Assembly: GCF_051020975.1 (NCBI RefSeq)
Contig: NC_135041.1
Span: 12,784,256-12,848,255, forward strand
From: Osmia lignaria lignaria
Taxonomy: Eukaryota; Arthropoda; Insecta; Hymenoptera; Megachilidae
Reading direction: 5' to 3'
DNA length: 64,000 nt
Position 1 is the stretch's first letter. The number at the start of each line of letters is the position of its first letter. A model generated the notes under the pieces. That model made no database searches. It was not told the origin of the DNA and was given only the letters and a program-made list of their open reading frames with translations. Shown here piece by piece: positions 46,401 through 54,719 of the stretch. The position numbers and the translations under genes were made by a program.

Positions 46401-49248
46401 TTTAACGACCCTCAAGTCCGACAGCTCGGACGCCGACGACGAGTCTTCGAAAGATCTCGACTCGATCGACGCTCCAAGACATCCTCGATTCAGTTTGTCA
46501 GACACCTTCAGACCCGCTTCTTATTATTTGGGCGCCAGTCGGACGATGATCGCAGAGTTGCATGATTCGTCCGACAGTGAACTAGTGTCTCCACCTCCTA
46601 TTCCAACTACACCTCCCCCGTTGGACGACTTGGACTCGTTGGATATGCAAGAGTCCTTGGAGATCAAGAAGGTGTCTCCTCAGGTAGCGGTGATGAAGGA
46701 CAATAGCTCGAACAGAGACTCCCCGAAGTCGTGGAACAAACCGATGGGTCAAGTTGAAAGCCATAGACCACCGTCTAGATTTTCAGACGCCACGATCAGT
46801 TCTACTTTTCGAGACAGTCGAATCTCCTTGGAGAGCGCGTCTGGAAGCGATTCCGTCGAGCTAAGAACGCCAGAGGAGGAAGCTAGGCATAGACAACTGA
46901 AAACCAGGCCAGTTAGCGAAGTTTGCGAAGTTTTAGACAGTTTGGACGAATTAGAGTCTCTTGGGAGTCGCTTCGACGGAGCCAGCATCGACTTGGATCA
47001 GTATCTTGAAGAGCTCCAGGCACGCGACGCGTTCAACGTTGACTTGTACGCGAAAGATCTCAGCTACAACAGCATCTACGGCTTCAACGAGAACATGCTG
47101 GTGGTGGATAAACTTCAGAAGACCACCTGTCACGATCTCTCGGGCCAGGTGAATCTGGGCTTCGATAATCTTGAGCAATCCATGAGATACGGTAATGGAA
47201 ACAAGATGGGATCTGCCAGCAGTCTGCCTTCCATGAGAGTCTCCGACGTTGTTCCACCTTCTCATCAACATTCGCAGTCTTTCACCGGCGATGCTCATTA
47301 TGAGAATATCACCAGTTTTTCGCCTCTCAGAGGCTCGCCGGCAATCCGATCGGACAACGAACAGACGCGAGACGTTGGTCACAGGCTTCAGAGAGGGTCT
47401 CAGAATAATTTGCTGACCGCCTCTCACAGCAGAGACTCCAGCTATTCGATCGCGTCCGCGGCTGCTTCGATTTCAACTTCCATGGCTTGCCAGAGACCCG
47501 CCAGTGCCCAGTCTTCGATGCACTCCCCAACCGGATCCATCTCCTTAGGAAATCATCACGGCAACAATCTGCCAACCAGCGTGTTACGAAACACCAGTCC
47601 CTATTCCGATCAACGTTTCCAGAACCACTCCAGATCCGCCAGTCAAGATTCTGCTCGATACTCGATGATATCTAACCACAGATCCTCCTCGAGCCAGGAC
47701 TCGAATCATTATCCCACCTCTACTCCCACCGTCAAAACGAATCACCCTTCGCAATCCTATTTACCGAACGAGACGCGTGCTCAGAACGAACAGTCTGGCG
47801 CGCCCTATTACTATTCCGACCTACAAGCTAGCGCGAACGCGGTCGATAGCGAATCGAGCAAACCGCACATCCCCAGGCTGCCCCAGTTGAACAATCAAAG
47901 GGACGACGCGTCGGCGTTGAACAAAAAGAACGACATAGGTCGCATCGTCAATCCCATATCGAGGCAGATGCCCAGACAGATCCAGGTGGACGACATCGAC
48001 GAGGCTAGACGCATTGCCGCCGAACTGAGAAAGACCACGTGTCAATTGTTGGGCGACAATAAAGTTGACCTGGTGGACAAGAAGAATTTCTACGAAGCGG
48101 ATACCCTTAGGAGGGTGAAGTCCACGGATCCTCTACCGGATATTTCATCGGCAGAGATCAGTCCCAGGAATCTATACCCTCATGGTCTTCGAGACAAGTC
48201 GAGCAGTCAGGCGAGCAATCGGGAGACTTTCGAACTGACGCATGGAACGCAGACGTCGCATCGTAGATCGAGGTCTTTGGAGGGTCTCCTGGACGACGTG
48301 GGTCTTCAGAATCTGGTGGAGCATAGGAACCGAAGCAATCGCGTGGCAACTGTCCAACCGACTCAAGTGGACGAGATGCCGCAGAGTATGGGCACCAGTA
48401 ACGTTACCGGTTCGAACAGTAACTTCAGCGCCGAAGACCCCTGGGAACAGGACTCTCTTTGGAGAGAGAGCCTTCGAAGAGTGAGCCTGAGGAACGCCCG
48501 ATCCTTGGACAACCTGGACAGCCCGCCAAGACCGTCGGTGTCCACCTCGGACACGAAGAGTCGGAACAAAGTAACCCGCGGTGCCACTTACGTGAACGAT
48601 AGCGTGATTTTGAGAAGGGAGAATTGCATGGAAGAACAACAGTCGGAGAGACCTCGCGTGAAACGCAGGCCGAACAAAGACGAAGAGAGGCTTCTGGACG
48701 ATCTGACTTACGAGAGCCTGTCGATGGACCGAATTCACGCCGGTGGCTACGTCTGGGACGCCGAGAACGAGGCTTACAGGAAGGCGACTGACGAGGACAG
48801 GAATCATTTTTTAGAGGAAGGCAACCTTCCCCCGGTTCGCTCGATCTCGGAGAGCCAGGTGTCAGCCAGCACGTCCGCGGCGTTCGAGCTGGACCGAGAG
48901 AAACTGCGGCAATGGGACCTGTTGTCGAGCGCCTGCTTGCTCCAGGAACAGCAGCGCGGCTCGATGGCGGACTCGGGGCGAGGGTTGCCAATTGTAGAAC
49001 GACCTGGAGACATTCCCCTACCGCGTCTCACTACACCGACAATTGTGCCTGCGGTCAACGATCCAGATGTCGGTTTAAAGGTGTTGGACAACGGACTTGG
49101 GAACGTATCGACAGCGACCACGACCACGAGCATCAGCACGAGCACGACGAACGGGGCTCAGCAGCTGAAGGAGAGCAACGAGGCTTGTTGTAACAGGGCT
49201 GCTGCAGGTGAGTGGCTGCTCAAGACCGGTGCTTTGTTCAGGAAGTGA
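7378..49248 (+). CDS. kmr: PLEKHA4/5/6/7-family protein (Kramer orthologue), 2510 residues, 11 coding exons
   Basis: Coding exons: 7378-7433, 11481-11666, 33857-33905, 35795-36047, 37974-38184, 39188-40257, 40348-40564, 40681-40932, 41275-41644, 42735-43029 and 44675-49248. All introns are GT-AG, phases agree, and the sum is 7533 bases (2511 codons). In-frame stops at 7339 and 7357 precede the ATG. The PH domain at about residues 149-248 starts GWLHKQ and contains LWKKRWFVL, followed by GSILLPSY and ending with a conserved Trp (W237). K156, K166 and R168 match the K-Xn-(K/R)-X-R phosphoinositide-binding pattern. No WW domain is visible, unlike PLEKHA5/7. Later parts are Q/N-rich (about 333-425), SH3-type PPKPRR (about 453), a coiled coil from 889 and a long disordered tail. 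Fly Kramer and human PLEKHA4 modulate Dishevelled turnover and planar polarity, while PLEKHA7 acts at adherens junctions. Family assignment is firm; the exact paralogue role is inferred. Confidence 0.85.
7434..11480 (+). other. kmr: kmr intron 1
   Basis: The donor GTACGC and acceptor TTTTCTGTTGCAG are both good. The intron contains a stable hairpin at 10936-10981. I found no other gene or coding exon in it. Confidence 0.65.
10936..10981. repeat. Intronic hairpin with 14-bp core stem
   Basis: AGATTAA-AG-TGTCGCA (10938-10953) pairs with TGCGACATTAATCT (10966-10979), with only a 2-base AG bulge and a 12-base loop. Two further pairs, one a G-U, extend the ends. The arms are too short for a typical microRNA precursor. 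Confidence 0.6.
11481..11666 (+). CDS. kmr: kmr coding exon 2, Pro/His-rich
   Basis: It encodes residues 19-80 plus part of 81. It contains a His/Asn/Arg-rich segment (about 40-50) and a proline stretch with PPAY at 55-58, a PPxY-type WW-binding motif. At 186 bases it is phase-symmetric (2-2), so it can be skipped without a frameshift. The donor is AAG|GTAAGT at 11667. Confidence 0.8.
19080..19720. promoter_or_regulatory. CpG-rich stretch inside intron 2, possible alternative promoter
   Basis: Base composition is visibly richer in G, C and CpG than the flanks, and open frames appear on both strands, as expected where stop codons are rare. No domain or clear TATA/initiator pair was found. It could be a promoter or a conserved noncoding block. 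Confidence 0.2.
23241..23264. repeat. Short perfect hairpin (10-bp stem with one G-T)
   Basis: TATCGGATCA (23241-23250) and TGATCCGGTA (23255-23264) pair across a 4-base loop, with one G-T pair. It lies within intron 2. Confidence 0.5.
24559..24590 (+). CDS. kmr: Candidate alternative first coding exon A of kmr
   Basis: ATG at 24559 opens ten codons (MFTCLWNFFD) plus two bases before the donor CTG|GTAAGG at 24591. Phase 2 fits exon 3 exactly: the split codon becomes TGG (Trp), giving MFTCLWNFFDW followed by LDQPV. An in-frame TGA at 24505 bounds the frame. An out-of-frame ATG at 24537 lies upstream unless transcription starts after it. The resulting protein would be 2440 residues and would lack the Pro/His-rich exon 2. 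The aromatic start with a Cys at position 4 could favour membrane contact, which is inference. No clear core promoter was found. Confidence 0.4.
24946..24961. repeat. 16-bp perfect palindrome with kappaB-like core
   Basis: TCGAGGAATTCCTCGA is its own reverse complement. The GGAATTCC core resembles a Rel/NF-kappaB half-site pair. It lies 355 bases after candidate first exon A. Confidence 0.45.
25534..25985. repeat. Diverged tandem duplication in intron 2
   Basis: Two units share ordered blocks: GGGTG.GACAGGGATGAA (about 25545 and 25729), GGGTTA.GTAGA (about 25648 and 25913) and TACTACCCTTT.AACGAAAGTTT (about 25687 and 25950). The second unit is longer because of an A-rich insertion. The units may be an old local duplication or pieces of a decayed repeat family. 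Confidence 0.5.
28844..28851 (+). promoter_or_regulatory. kmr: TATA box of candidate alternative first exon B
   Basis: TATATAAA lies 55 bases upstream of the ATG at 28899. A start near 28876 (GGCAGATT, a partial initiator) would be correctly spaced. Confidence 0.3.
28899..28999 (+). CDS. kmr: Candidate alternative first coding exon B of kmr
   Basis: ATG at 28899 opens 33 codons plus two bases (MIEVSRDSIY..., Lys/Glu/Arg-rich) that end at AG|GTTAGT (donor at 29000). The phase is 2, again matching exon 3, where the split codon becomes AGG (Arg) before LDQPV. A TATA box precedes it by a suitable distance. A phase match alone has a one-in-three chance, so this is only a candidate. Confidence 0.25.
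29771..29790. repeat. Short tandem repeat of 10 bases, two copies
   Basis: TGGCGCATCG is followed directly by TGGCGCATAG, one mismatch. It lies 33 bases before the 22-bp palindrome at 29823. Confidence 0.5.
29823..29844. repeat. 22-bp perfect palindrome
   Basis: ATCGAGGGTGG (29823-29833) is followed without spacer by its exact reverse complement (29834-29844). An 11-bp arm match is not expected by chance in a window of this size. It may be a dimeric protein-binding site or the junction of an inverted duplication. Confidence 0.6.
33857..33905 (+). CDS. kmr: kmr coding exon 3
   Basis: This 49-base exon completes codon 81 and encodes residues 82-97 (LDQPVTSSTSGMDSKK). Acceptor TTTCAG at 33851-33856; donor AAG|GTGCGA. 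It is the common landing point for exon 2 and both candidate alternative first exons. Confidence 0.75.
33906..35794 (+). other. kmr: kmr intron 3
   Basis: 1889 bases, GTGCGA to TTACAG. A CAG 9 bases downstream of the acceptor (35801-35803) could give a minor alternative acceptor that drops three residues. I see no further feature. Confidence 0.6.
35795..36047 (+). CDS. kmr: kmr coding exon 4, start of PH domain
   Basis: It encodes residues 98-181 plus one base. A basic/Ser-rich linker leads into the PH domain at about Ala149. GWLHKQ (152-157), LWKKRWFVL (164-172) and the CLFYYK strand (176-181) are diagnostic of the PLEKHA subfamily. K156, K166, K167 and R168 line the expected lipid pocket. 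Donor AAG|GTCAGA. Confidence 0.9.
36048..37973 (+). other. kmr: kmr intron 4, splitting the PH domain
   Basis: 1926 bases, GTCAGA to TTTACAG. No internal gene was seen. Confidence 0.65.
37974..38184 (+). CDS. kmr: kmr coding exon 5, end of PH domain
   Basis: It encodes residues 182-251 plus two bases. LLGSILLPSY (188-197), the MRTYHFAAD strand (221-229) and the C-terminal helix with W237 complete the PH fold. The domain lacks the long insertion seen in some vertebrate members. Donor CCC|GTAAGT. Confidence 0.9.
38185..39187 (+). other. kmr: kmr intron 5
   Basis: 1003 bases, GTAAGT to TCTTCAG. No other feature was seen. Confidence 0.65.
39188..40257 (+). CDS. kmr: kmr coding exon 6, Q/N-rich and proline-rich region
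   Basis: It encodes residues 252-608 plus one base. It begins with a Ser/Asp-rich stretch (SVSSISSILN, DDSDSGFHGF), then an Asn-rich run (about 333-350) and a Gln/His-rich run (about 360-425) of prion-like composition. PPKPRR at about 453 is a class II SH3 ligand. Tyr-rich segments follow. The donor ACG|GTATGT at 40258 is supported by phase with the next exon. Confidence 0.85.
40258..40347 (+). other. kmr: 90-base kmr intron 6, open in frame
   Basis: The intron is a multiple of three and contains no in-frame stop, so retention would add 30 mostly hydrophobic and basic residues. The acceptor GATTCAG at 40341-40347 restores the VPIMRQPRAQPP frame. Confidence 0.6.
40348..40564 (+). CDS. kmr: kmr coding exon 7
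   Basis: It encodes a proline-rich then acidic segment (RAQPPPRPHSADFLEYE ... RPKSSLDIV). Donor GAGAG|GTAATT at 40565; the read-through frame stops at once, which supports splicing. Lengths and phases fit both neighbours. Confidence 0.8.
40681..40932 (+). CDS. kmr: kmr coding exon 8
   Basis: Acceptor GGTTCAG; 252 bases, phase-symmetric (2-2), so it can act as a cassette. It encodes a Gln/His/Arg-rich, low-complexity segment. Donor ACCGA|GTGAGT. Confidence 0.75.
41227..41247. repeat. (GA)n microsatellite just upstream of exon 9
   Basis: A 21-base pure GA tract lies 27 bases before the exon 9 acceptor. It could bind GAGA-type factors or affect splicing. Confidence 0.7.
41275..41644 (+). CDS. 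kmr: kmr coding exon 9
   Basis: Acceptor CCCTTCAG. It encodes a charged, Arg/Ser-rich disordered segment with an acidic DPDDDDYGE run and ends IQQ at a phase 0 donor CAG|GTTAGT. Confidence 0.8.
41645..42734 (+). other. kmr: kmr intron 9
   Basis: 1090 bases. Two in-phase acceptors compete at the 3' end: GTTGCAG ending at 42734 (preferred) and GATGTAG ending at 42686, which would add 16 residues. Confidence 0.55.
42735..43029 (+). CDS. kmr: kmr coding exon 10, short coiled coil
   Basis: It starts at residue 889 with REESMKRLLEWKQRMLQ, whose hydrophobic spacing suggests a coiled coil. A second helical segment with SYYKQQALLELAAHE follows, then RARSKSTD (a basophilic kinase or 14-3-3 type motif) and YNSYSSDDE. 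The donor GAAG|GTAGGG gives phase 1. Confidence 0.85.
43030..44674 (+). other. kmr: kmr intron 10
   Basis: 1645 bases, GTAGGG to GAATCAG. No gene or repeat of note. Confidence 0.65.
44675..49248 (+). CDS. kmr: kmr coding exon 11 (4.6 kb), giant disordered tail
   Basis: It encodes residues 987-2510, about 60% of the protein. Most is Ser/Asp/Glu-rich and predicted disordered, with acidic blocks (DSSDADDESSKDLDS) and a Pro run PTTPPPLDDLDSLD. More ordered islands are likely at about 2090-2135 (DIDEARRIAAELRKTTCQLL) and 2312-2372 (basic RPRVKRRPNKDEER, then DLTYESLSMDRIHAGGYVWD). RxRSLE and ARSLDN motifs at about 2180 and 2280 look like basophilic kinase sites. A perfect donor (CAG|GTGAGT) at 49208 lies 41 bases before the stop. 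Confidence 0.88.
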
Positions 49249-50560
49249 CTGGGCCGTGTTCCAATGCCTCGCAGTTCGGACTCGATGGACATTCTCGTTG
49301 TCATCGATCTTTACCGTCTCGATGGGATTCGCTGACTACCAAATGTACCTGCGTTTACGGTGGCCTTGTATAGCGTTTTAGCCACACGATCCATGTATTC
49401 TTTTGAAACCTGATTCGGCACAACTGCGGACTCGAACGATTCTACCATATGCAGGGTAAAAGTTTTTTTTTTTCTTTTTGAATCACCCTCTACAACAAAT
49501 GACTGCATACTCATATCGTTAGAGAAACGGTTGAAAGTTTCAAAGTCAATACTCAGTTTACCTACAACTTTCGCCAAGAAACTTTGTCAGAATCTTCGTG
49601 TTTCCTATGTTAAGTTGTAACGGCGATTCAAGTTTCCAAAGAATACGAAATAATTCTTACCTGTTAGATGATACAAAGCAAAAGACCGCGTTCCAACTTG
49701 CATTAAGTCTCTCTTTCTTCACTTTCTCCTTTGGATTGAATTTTCTATTCGTTTTCGCTGGGGCAACAACCAAGCCACACGATTATCCGTTTTAGCTCGA
49801 TTTCAAAGCGCCTCTTCTATTTTCTTTCACGGTGAACATCTTTGTCCTTAAGTAGTGCGAGTTGGAACACGGCCTGACACATGAATGTTGCGTGAACTTG
49901 GACGTGTGTGAGTGATTCTCGTTAGGAGCTATTGTACAGAGAACAAGAAGCTTCCCAACTTTGGCTGAACGATCTTCCTCTCGCGAACATTCTGTTACTC
50001 GAATCAACAACTCTCATTCTGCTTTCTTTTTTTTCTCGTTTTCTCGTTTTTAAATCGTTTATGCTTTTCTTGTCACACGCTGAAACGTTCAGTGTGAAAA
50101 GTTTGTGCCGTGTGAGACTCGTCGAATGATATCTGGATTATTTATTAATCGTAGCAGTGTTTTGTGACAGGGAAAATGTTGATCGAAGTGAAGTTTGACG
50201 AATCGATGGGAATACAAATTGTGTTGATACGATTTTTTTTTTTTTTTTTTTTTCTTTACTCGTATGAAGTATATAAGGTCTGACATCTTACTCTGTTAGT
50301 TTTTTAAGTTTCTCCAGCTTCTCCATTGATATTCTATCGTGTAAGTGTGACTAAGATAGAGGTTTCTTTCTACAGTAGTTATTTCATTTTCGAGTATTGT
50401 GTATATCTTTGCGGTGTCGTATCGAATAAAGATTGAGTGTTCAGTATTTTCACGGTTCTTTGCCGGATGGACTTCGATTTTCTTTCTTCAATTAATTGTT
50501 GCCACTTGTGCTTTCGATAAGAAAGAGATCAATCTAAATCGTCGATGAGAGTATCAATAA
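49249..50560 (+). other. kmr: Probable kmr 3' UTR
   Basis: AT-rich sequence without a convincing coding frame follows the stop. It includes a run of 21 T (50233-50253) and ends at two poly(A) signals. Length about 1.2-1.3 kb. Confidence 0.55.
50425..50430 (+). terminator. kmr: First kmr poly(A) signal AATAAA
   Basis: This is the first canonical AATAAA after the stop codon, followed by GT/T-rich sequence. A second AATAAA lies at 50556-50561. Confidence 0.5.
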
Positions 50561-50599
50561 AATCTAAGAAATAGACATCACCGATACGATCCAGTTTCC

Positions 50600-53500
50600 T
50601 GGGAGACCTTTTATAGAAATTCTTGCAGGTTTGCACTTAAATGGAGAGACGCAGAGTCCCGGAACTTGCTGTGAGTAAAATTTTTATCATTTAAGGAGGA
50701 AGGACAGAAGAGGGGGTTTAATTAATCGTCTCAGCGATTCAATAGCATTCTAGACTTTTGAAATTCTTAAAACAATCTTTCCTACGAGGACGAATCGGTA
50801 TTGAATTTTTCCAAGAAACGAGAAGGGCAAGAACGCGAAACAGTTGAACCAGTTAAACATTGACGATATAAAAGACGCAGGAAGCAGCAGCTATGCGAGC
50901 GAAAGAAGTTTGGATAACGGTCAGGTAGTCGAGCAGGCATCGAGAGAAACTCGAGAGAGGTCGAACGACTACCTTGCCTAGCGACTTCTTAATAAGTACG
51001 TTCACCTTCGGTGACCGGTGAACACCCAAACACACGCTGCTGCCCTGAAACGTCGCTTTACCATCTTAACACCTAACCCTTTCAGTACCAAATGTTATTC
51101 CACTCCGTTATTCTAATCGCGTTAGAATTCGAAAATTAATTAGATAAATTTTGAATAATTTTTTAACAAAAATATATCTCGCTATACGTTCGAATGGTAC
51201 GCGGAGTGCACGGTGGTTCGGCAGATGCGAAATAAGAAGAGCGAAAGGAGCTGGCCACCTATCGAAACGGGTTCGGGTCTTCTCGAGAGAAGGTCGTAGA
51301 AGAAATGAAAAAATAAAAGTAATGGAAACAAAGGCGACGGGGAATCCGTACGATGACCGTCTGTGTCAGTAGCCGGATAATCCGCATAAATTCTATTAAA
51401 TCCGGCGCGCCGCTTTGAACGGAAAACAGTGAGCCGTTGGACGGCGGGAAACTGGAGCCTAGAAATCATTTAAACGCTCGACCTGTCGCGAGTCCGCGGA
51501 GAGATTAAACGGTGACTGATTGCACGGCGTTGATATTCGCCGACTCTGACGCGAAACATTCATTTCGTGGCTGTTCGTGACCATCGGCCGGATTTTAATA
51601 TTTTTTCCCTCCCCCTCTCGACGAGAAGATTAAGTACCTACGCGAGTTTCAAATATCGCGCGAACAGATGTAGAGGTTGAATCTTGGTAACTCGAATATG
51701 CATATAGAATTGAATTTATTTACGGTTAGAAATAAATTAACGTGGACGAGAAAATAAGACGTTGAAGGGAAGTAGGTAATTGTTCGTAAGAGACTTAATT
51801 CACTTAACTCGCGTGCGATCGCGAGTTAACTCAGCTGGGAATTCATTATCGGGACAATGACAAGTGGTTTCCCTACGAAAAATGATGGTCGCCGTTTCGC
51901 GCGTTAACGTTTTCCGTGTTCACGAGCGCTGACCATCCGATTACTTACAAGGACAGATTATTCGATGATATCGTAATCGGTGGACGGAGGTAGACCATTT
52001 TGAATCGTGTTCAGGATCTAGGCGGAGGGCTGAGAACAGTGACCGAGGGGGGTTACAACGATGCCGTAAACTGCTTAGGATGCTCGTTGCACGTTGCACT
52101 TTGTCGTGGGTTCAATAACACGAACCCTCCAATCGATGAATACCTCGACGTTTCCACGATATATCATTCTTCAAACGGATCCGTTTAGTTCCGTTTGAAA
52201 ATTGAATTTCACGAGAGAGAACGTTGCAAGTTAAATAGTAAGTAACTACTCCGTAGAATTCTTGAGAAGTTAAACGGAAAGTAAAAGTAATGCTTTGAAT
52301 ATTCTGGGAGGGTTAAGTAATGTGTAAATTATTGAAAGTTGAATAGTAATTAATACATAACCACCTGTTGCTGTAATTCCTCCGTAAAATCCTTAAGAAG
52401 TTAAAGGAAAAGTAATTCACCGAAGGTAATTCACGAGTATTATCGAAAATGCTGTAATCGTAAATAAAGGCGAAATAAAATTGATTAACATAGCAATTTA
52501 GGAAAGAGCAGAACATTTTCTCGATACATGGAAGGGTAATCACGTTCGACTGCGGCGAATCAGAGAAACGGCAAATTCAATTGTTGCATAATTCAGTTAC
52601 TAGTGGAATAATGGTATCGAAGATCGATTCTTCGATAGCTACGAATGTTTTGAAATATCGATGAGGGGTTCGGACGAAGCTTTTTAATACATCAGTAGGA
52701 TCGTGGTTGCTTTTTAACCGATCAATCTTTCTTCCATTCGTTGATTCGTCGAGAAACGATATTCCGGATAGTCCGTATCTATCGTATTAGACGGAAACTC
52801 TGGGAATATTGCAGAATATTTGATTAACGTCTACGGCCATGTGAATCGCGTTTCTCGATGTTTGCGATCCCGGTTGAAACGCTTGCATTTTATGGACTCG
52901 CATCGTGGAAAACTCGATTTTTCTCTTCGTTTCTTATCAAGGATGCTACAAAATTCATGATACCTTCACGAAATAGTGTAAAAATAGGTTGAAATTTGCA
53001 TCGTAATTTAGATTGAAATAGTGAAATAAATTGTTGCAAAAAGGATCGTCGAAATTAGATCGCTTTTATAAGGGATTTGTTTTCGATTTATTTTCGTACA
53101 AAGGAGAAAGGTACCCTATTGATTCCTTAGTTTAATCGTTTCTGTAGAATTCAACCATAGATCTACGTTATCCGTTTACCCTTGTAACGCTTTTACGACC
53201 TTTTCTTCCGTTAAGAGAAACTGGGAAATTAGCCATAGTATCCAGGCCATCCGTTCGACGAGTATTCCAATTTACCGATTCGGTTCACGATTCCTTCGTT
53301 ATTTTCTAACTTATCGCGCACGATCTACAATTCTTCCAAATGAATTTAACTAAAAATCTAACTTCGTGACTTATTGTTCCTTATCGCACACGTTTACCTT
53401 CACCGAGCTAGTGAACGTGTTAACGACAAAACGCGAAGAGTACTTTTCATTTCTCTTGTACGCGTTCCTCGGATACGCGAAACAAATGAACATTGTCTTC
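50600..53500. other. Intergenic, nothing coding recognised
   Basis: No supported gene. One diverged tandem duplication lies at about 52228-52424. Confidence 0.5.
52228..52424. repeat. Diverged direct repeat
   Basis: AAGTTAAATAGTAAGTAA (about 52231) and AAAGTTGAATAGTAATTAA (about 52335) begin two copies. TCCGTAGAATTCTTGAGAAG and TCCGTAAAATCCTTAAGAAG then continue each copy in the same order. The second copy carries an insertion. Confidence 0.45.
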
Positions 53501-53519
53501 GGTAGGCAGTACCTTTTAA

Positions 53520-54225
53520 ACGAGCGCGCACACGAGTGGGCGGCCGCTAAGCACGCAATAAAAACCGCCTCGGCGAGCCTCGCCACGCTTCTTCGTGGTC
53601 CCTCGAATTGAAGCAGCCACCAAACACAACCGGATCGCGTCCGCCGGTTTCCTTCTCCTCCACGCACAATTATCGACCAGCAGCAGCGGGTTGTAGTCGG
53701 CTCGTAAACAATTGAAATATCAGGACTTTTATTCGCTGCGAAAGCTGGTCGTGCTATTGAAACTCGACGGAACACCTACCGTGACGTAGACAAAAGAGTC
53801 TACGTCATCGCGACGACGCGACGTGGCGCGCGAGGGGAGACGTGATTTCGAGCAAAATCAGAATCAAAATAGATCGTACAGTTAGCCTAGGTCTGGGCAA
53901 CTCGGCGACTGTAGGGTAGTGGGTTTATCGCGAAGGGTAGATTGCTGGGTGATAGCGATACGAGAGTGTAGGGAGGTATGAAACCTCTCGCGTTACCTAT
54001 CTCGAGAGCTATTTAGAGCAACCAGAAAGAGGGATTCGGTTCGATCCGATAATGTTTCGATAAAAGGTACGTTGTTTTAGCCAACGAAGTATAGTATTTG
54101 GAATGGGGCGTCGGGTATTCGGAGCGGTGCTTGAATCGGTTGAGGACGGAACGAAATGAACGAGGCACAAGAATCGGACCGGTGCTCGCACACAACACTC
54201 GAGCCTCAGTCAGTCAGCCGATGGC
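53520..54225 (+). promoter_or_regulatory. CpG-rich candidate promoter with TCAGT initiator near 54208
   Basis: GC-rich sequence with a GGCGAG-C-CTCGCC palindrome (53572-53584), a CRE-like hairpin (53782-53807) and the initiator CCTCAGTCAGTC at 54204-54215, whose core (TCAGTCAGT) is the same as that of the main kmr promoter. No TATA box is seen. The next ATG (54221) opens only a 53-residue low-complexity frame, so any product probably lies on later exons outside the window. The direction is judged from the initiator only. Confidence 0.3.
53782..53807. repeat. Perfect 10-bp inverted repeat with CRE-like half sites
   Basis: TGACGTAGAC and GTCTACGTCA flank a 6-base loop AAAAGA. Each arm carries TGACGTA, a CREB/ATF-like core, in opposite orientation. 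Confidence 0.55.
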
Positions 54226-54501
54226 GCTCCGAAAGGCACCACGCGTCTTTCTCTCTCTCCTCTCGATCCATTCCGATCGTCCACGAATCTCTTTCTCGAT
54301 TTTTATTCAATTTTCAAAAAGTGTATCGACAATTGTACGCGAGTTTTTACCGTCCCGCTATTTCAACGCGTGTTCGCCGTGAAATTTTTTCGAGTTACCC
54401 CGGGAAAGTGTTCGTAACTTTTGAAATATTGGAAAAGGTGCACGAAAGTTTCTACGCTCTCCTTTTTGGTTATTTTTCCATGGAGACGAAAACGAATTTT
54501 T

Positions 54502-54655
54502 GAAGCTTTCACGAGGATCATTGGATATTTTTCATCTGGTTGGTATTCGGGAATTTTTGAAAACTCATTTCAACGCGAATTTCAACAATTTTTCAAACTT
54601 TCACCAAGATCATTGGGTGTTTCTCGTCTGGTTGGTATTCGCGAATTTCAAAAAT
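54502..54655. repeat. Two diverged direct copies of a 62-base unit
   Basis: Units at 54502-54563 and 54594-54655 share GATCATTGG, TCTGGTTGGTATTCG and GAATTT in the same spacing, 92 bases apart. They read through on one frame, but the peptide is not recognisable. Confidence 0.55.
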
Positions 54656-54719
54656 TTTCTCACGATGAAATGAACATTTGTAAAAATAAATCGTGTGCCT
54701 GTAGAAGCTTTTAAAAAAA

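Noticed and set aside
48172..48991. Long minus-strand frames of 211 and 188 codons
   Set aside because: They lie entirely antisense to the large kmr exon, which has phase, domain and composition support.
54030..54060. GGTTCGATCCG resembles a tRNA B box
   Set aside because: The flanking stem pairs at only about four positions and no A box or cloverleaf fits upstream.
54221..54382. 53-codon frame directly after the orphan initiator
   Set aside because: Low-complexity Ser/Phe/Arg composition with no signal peptide or domain; probably untranslated leader.
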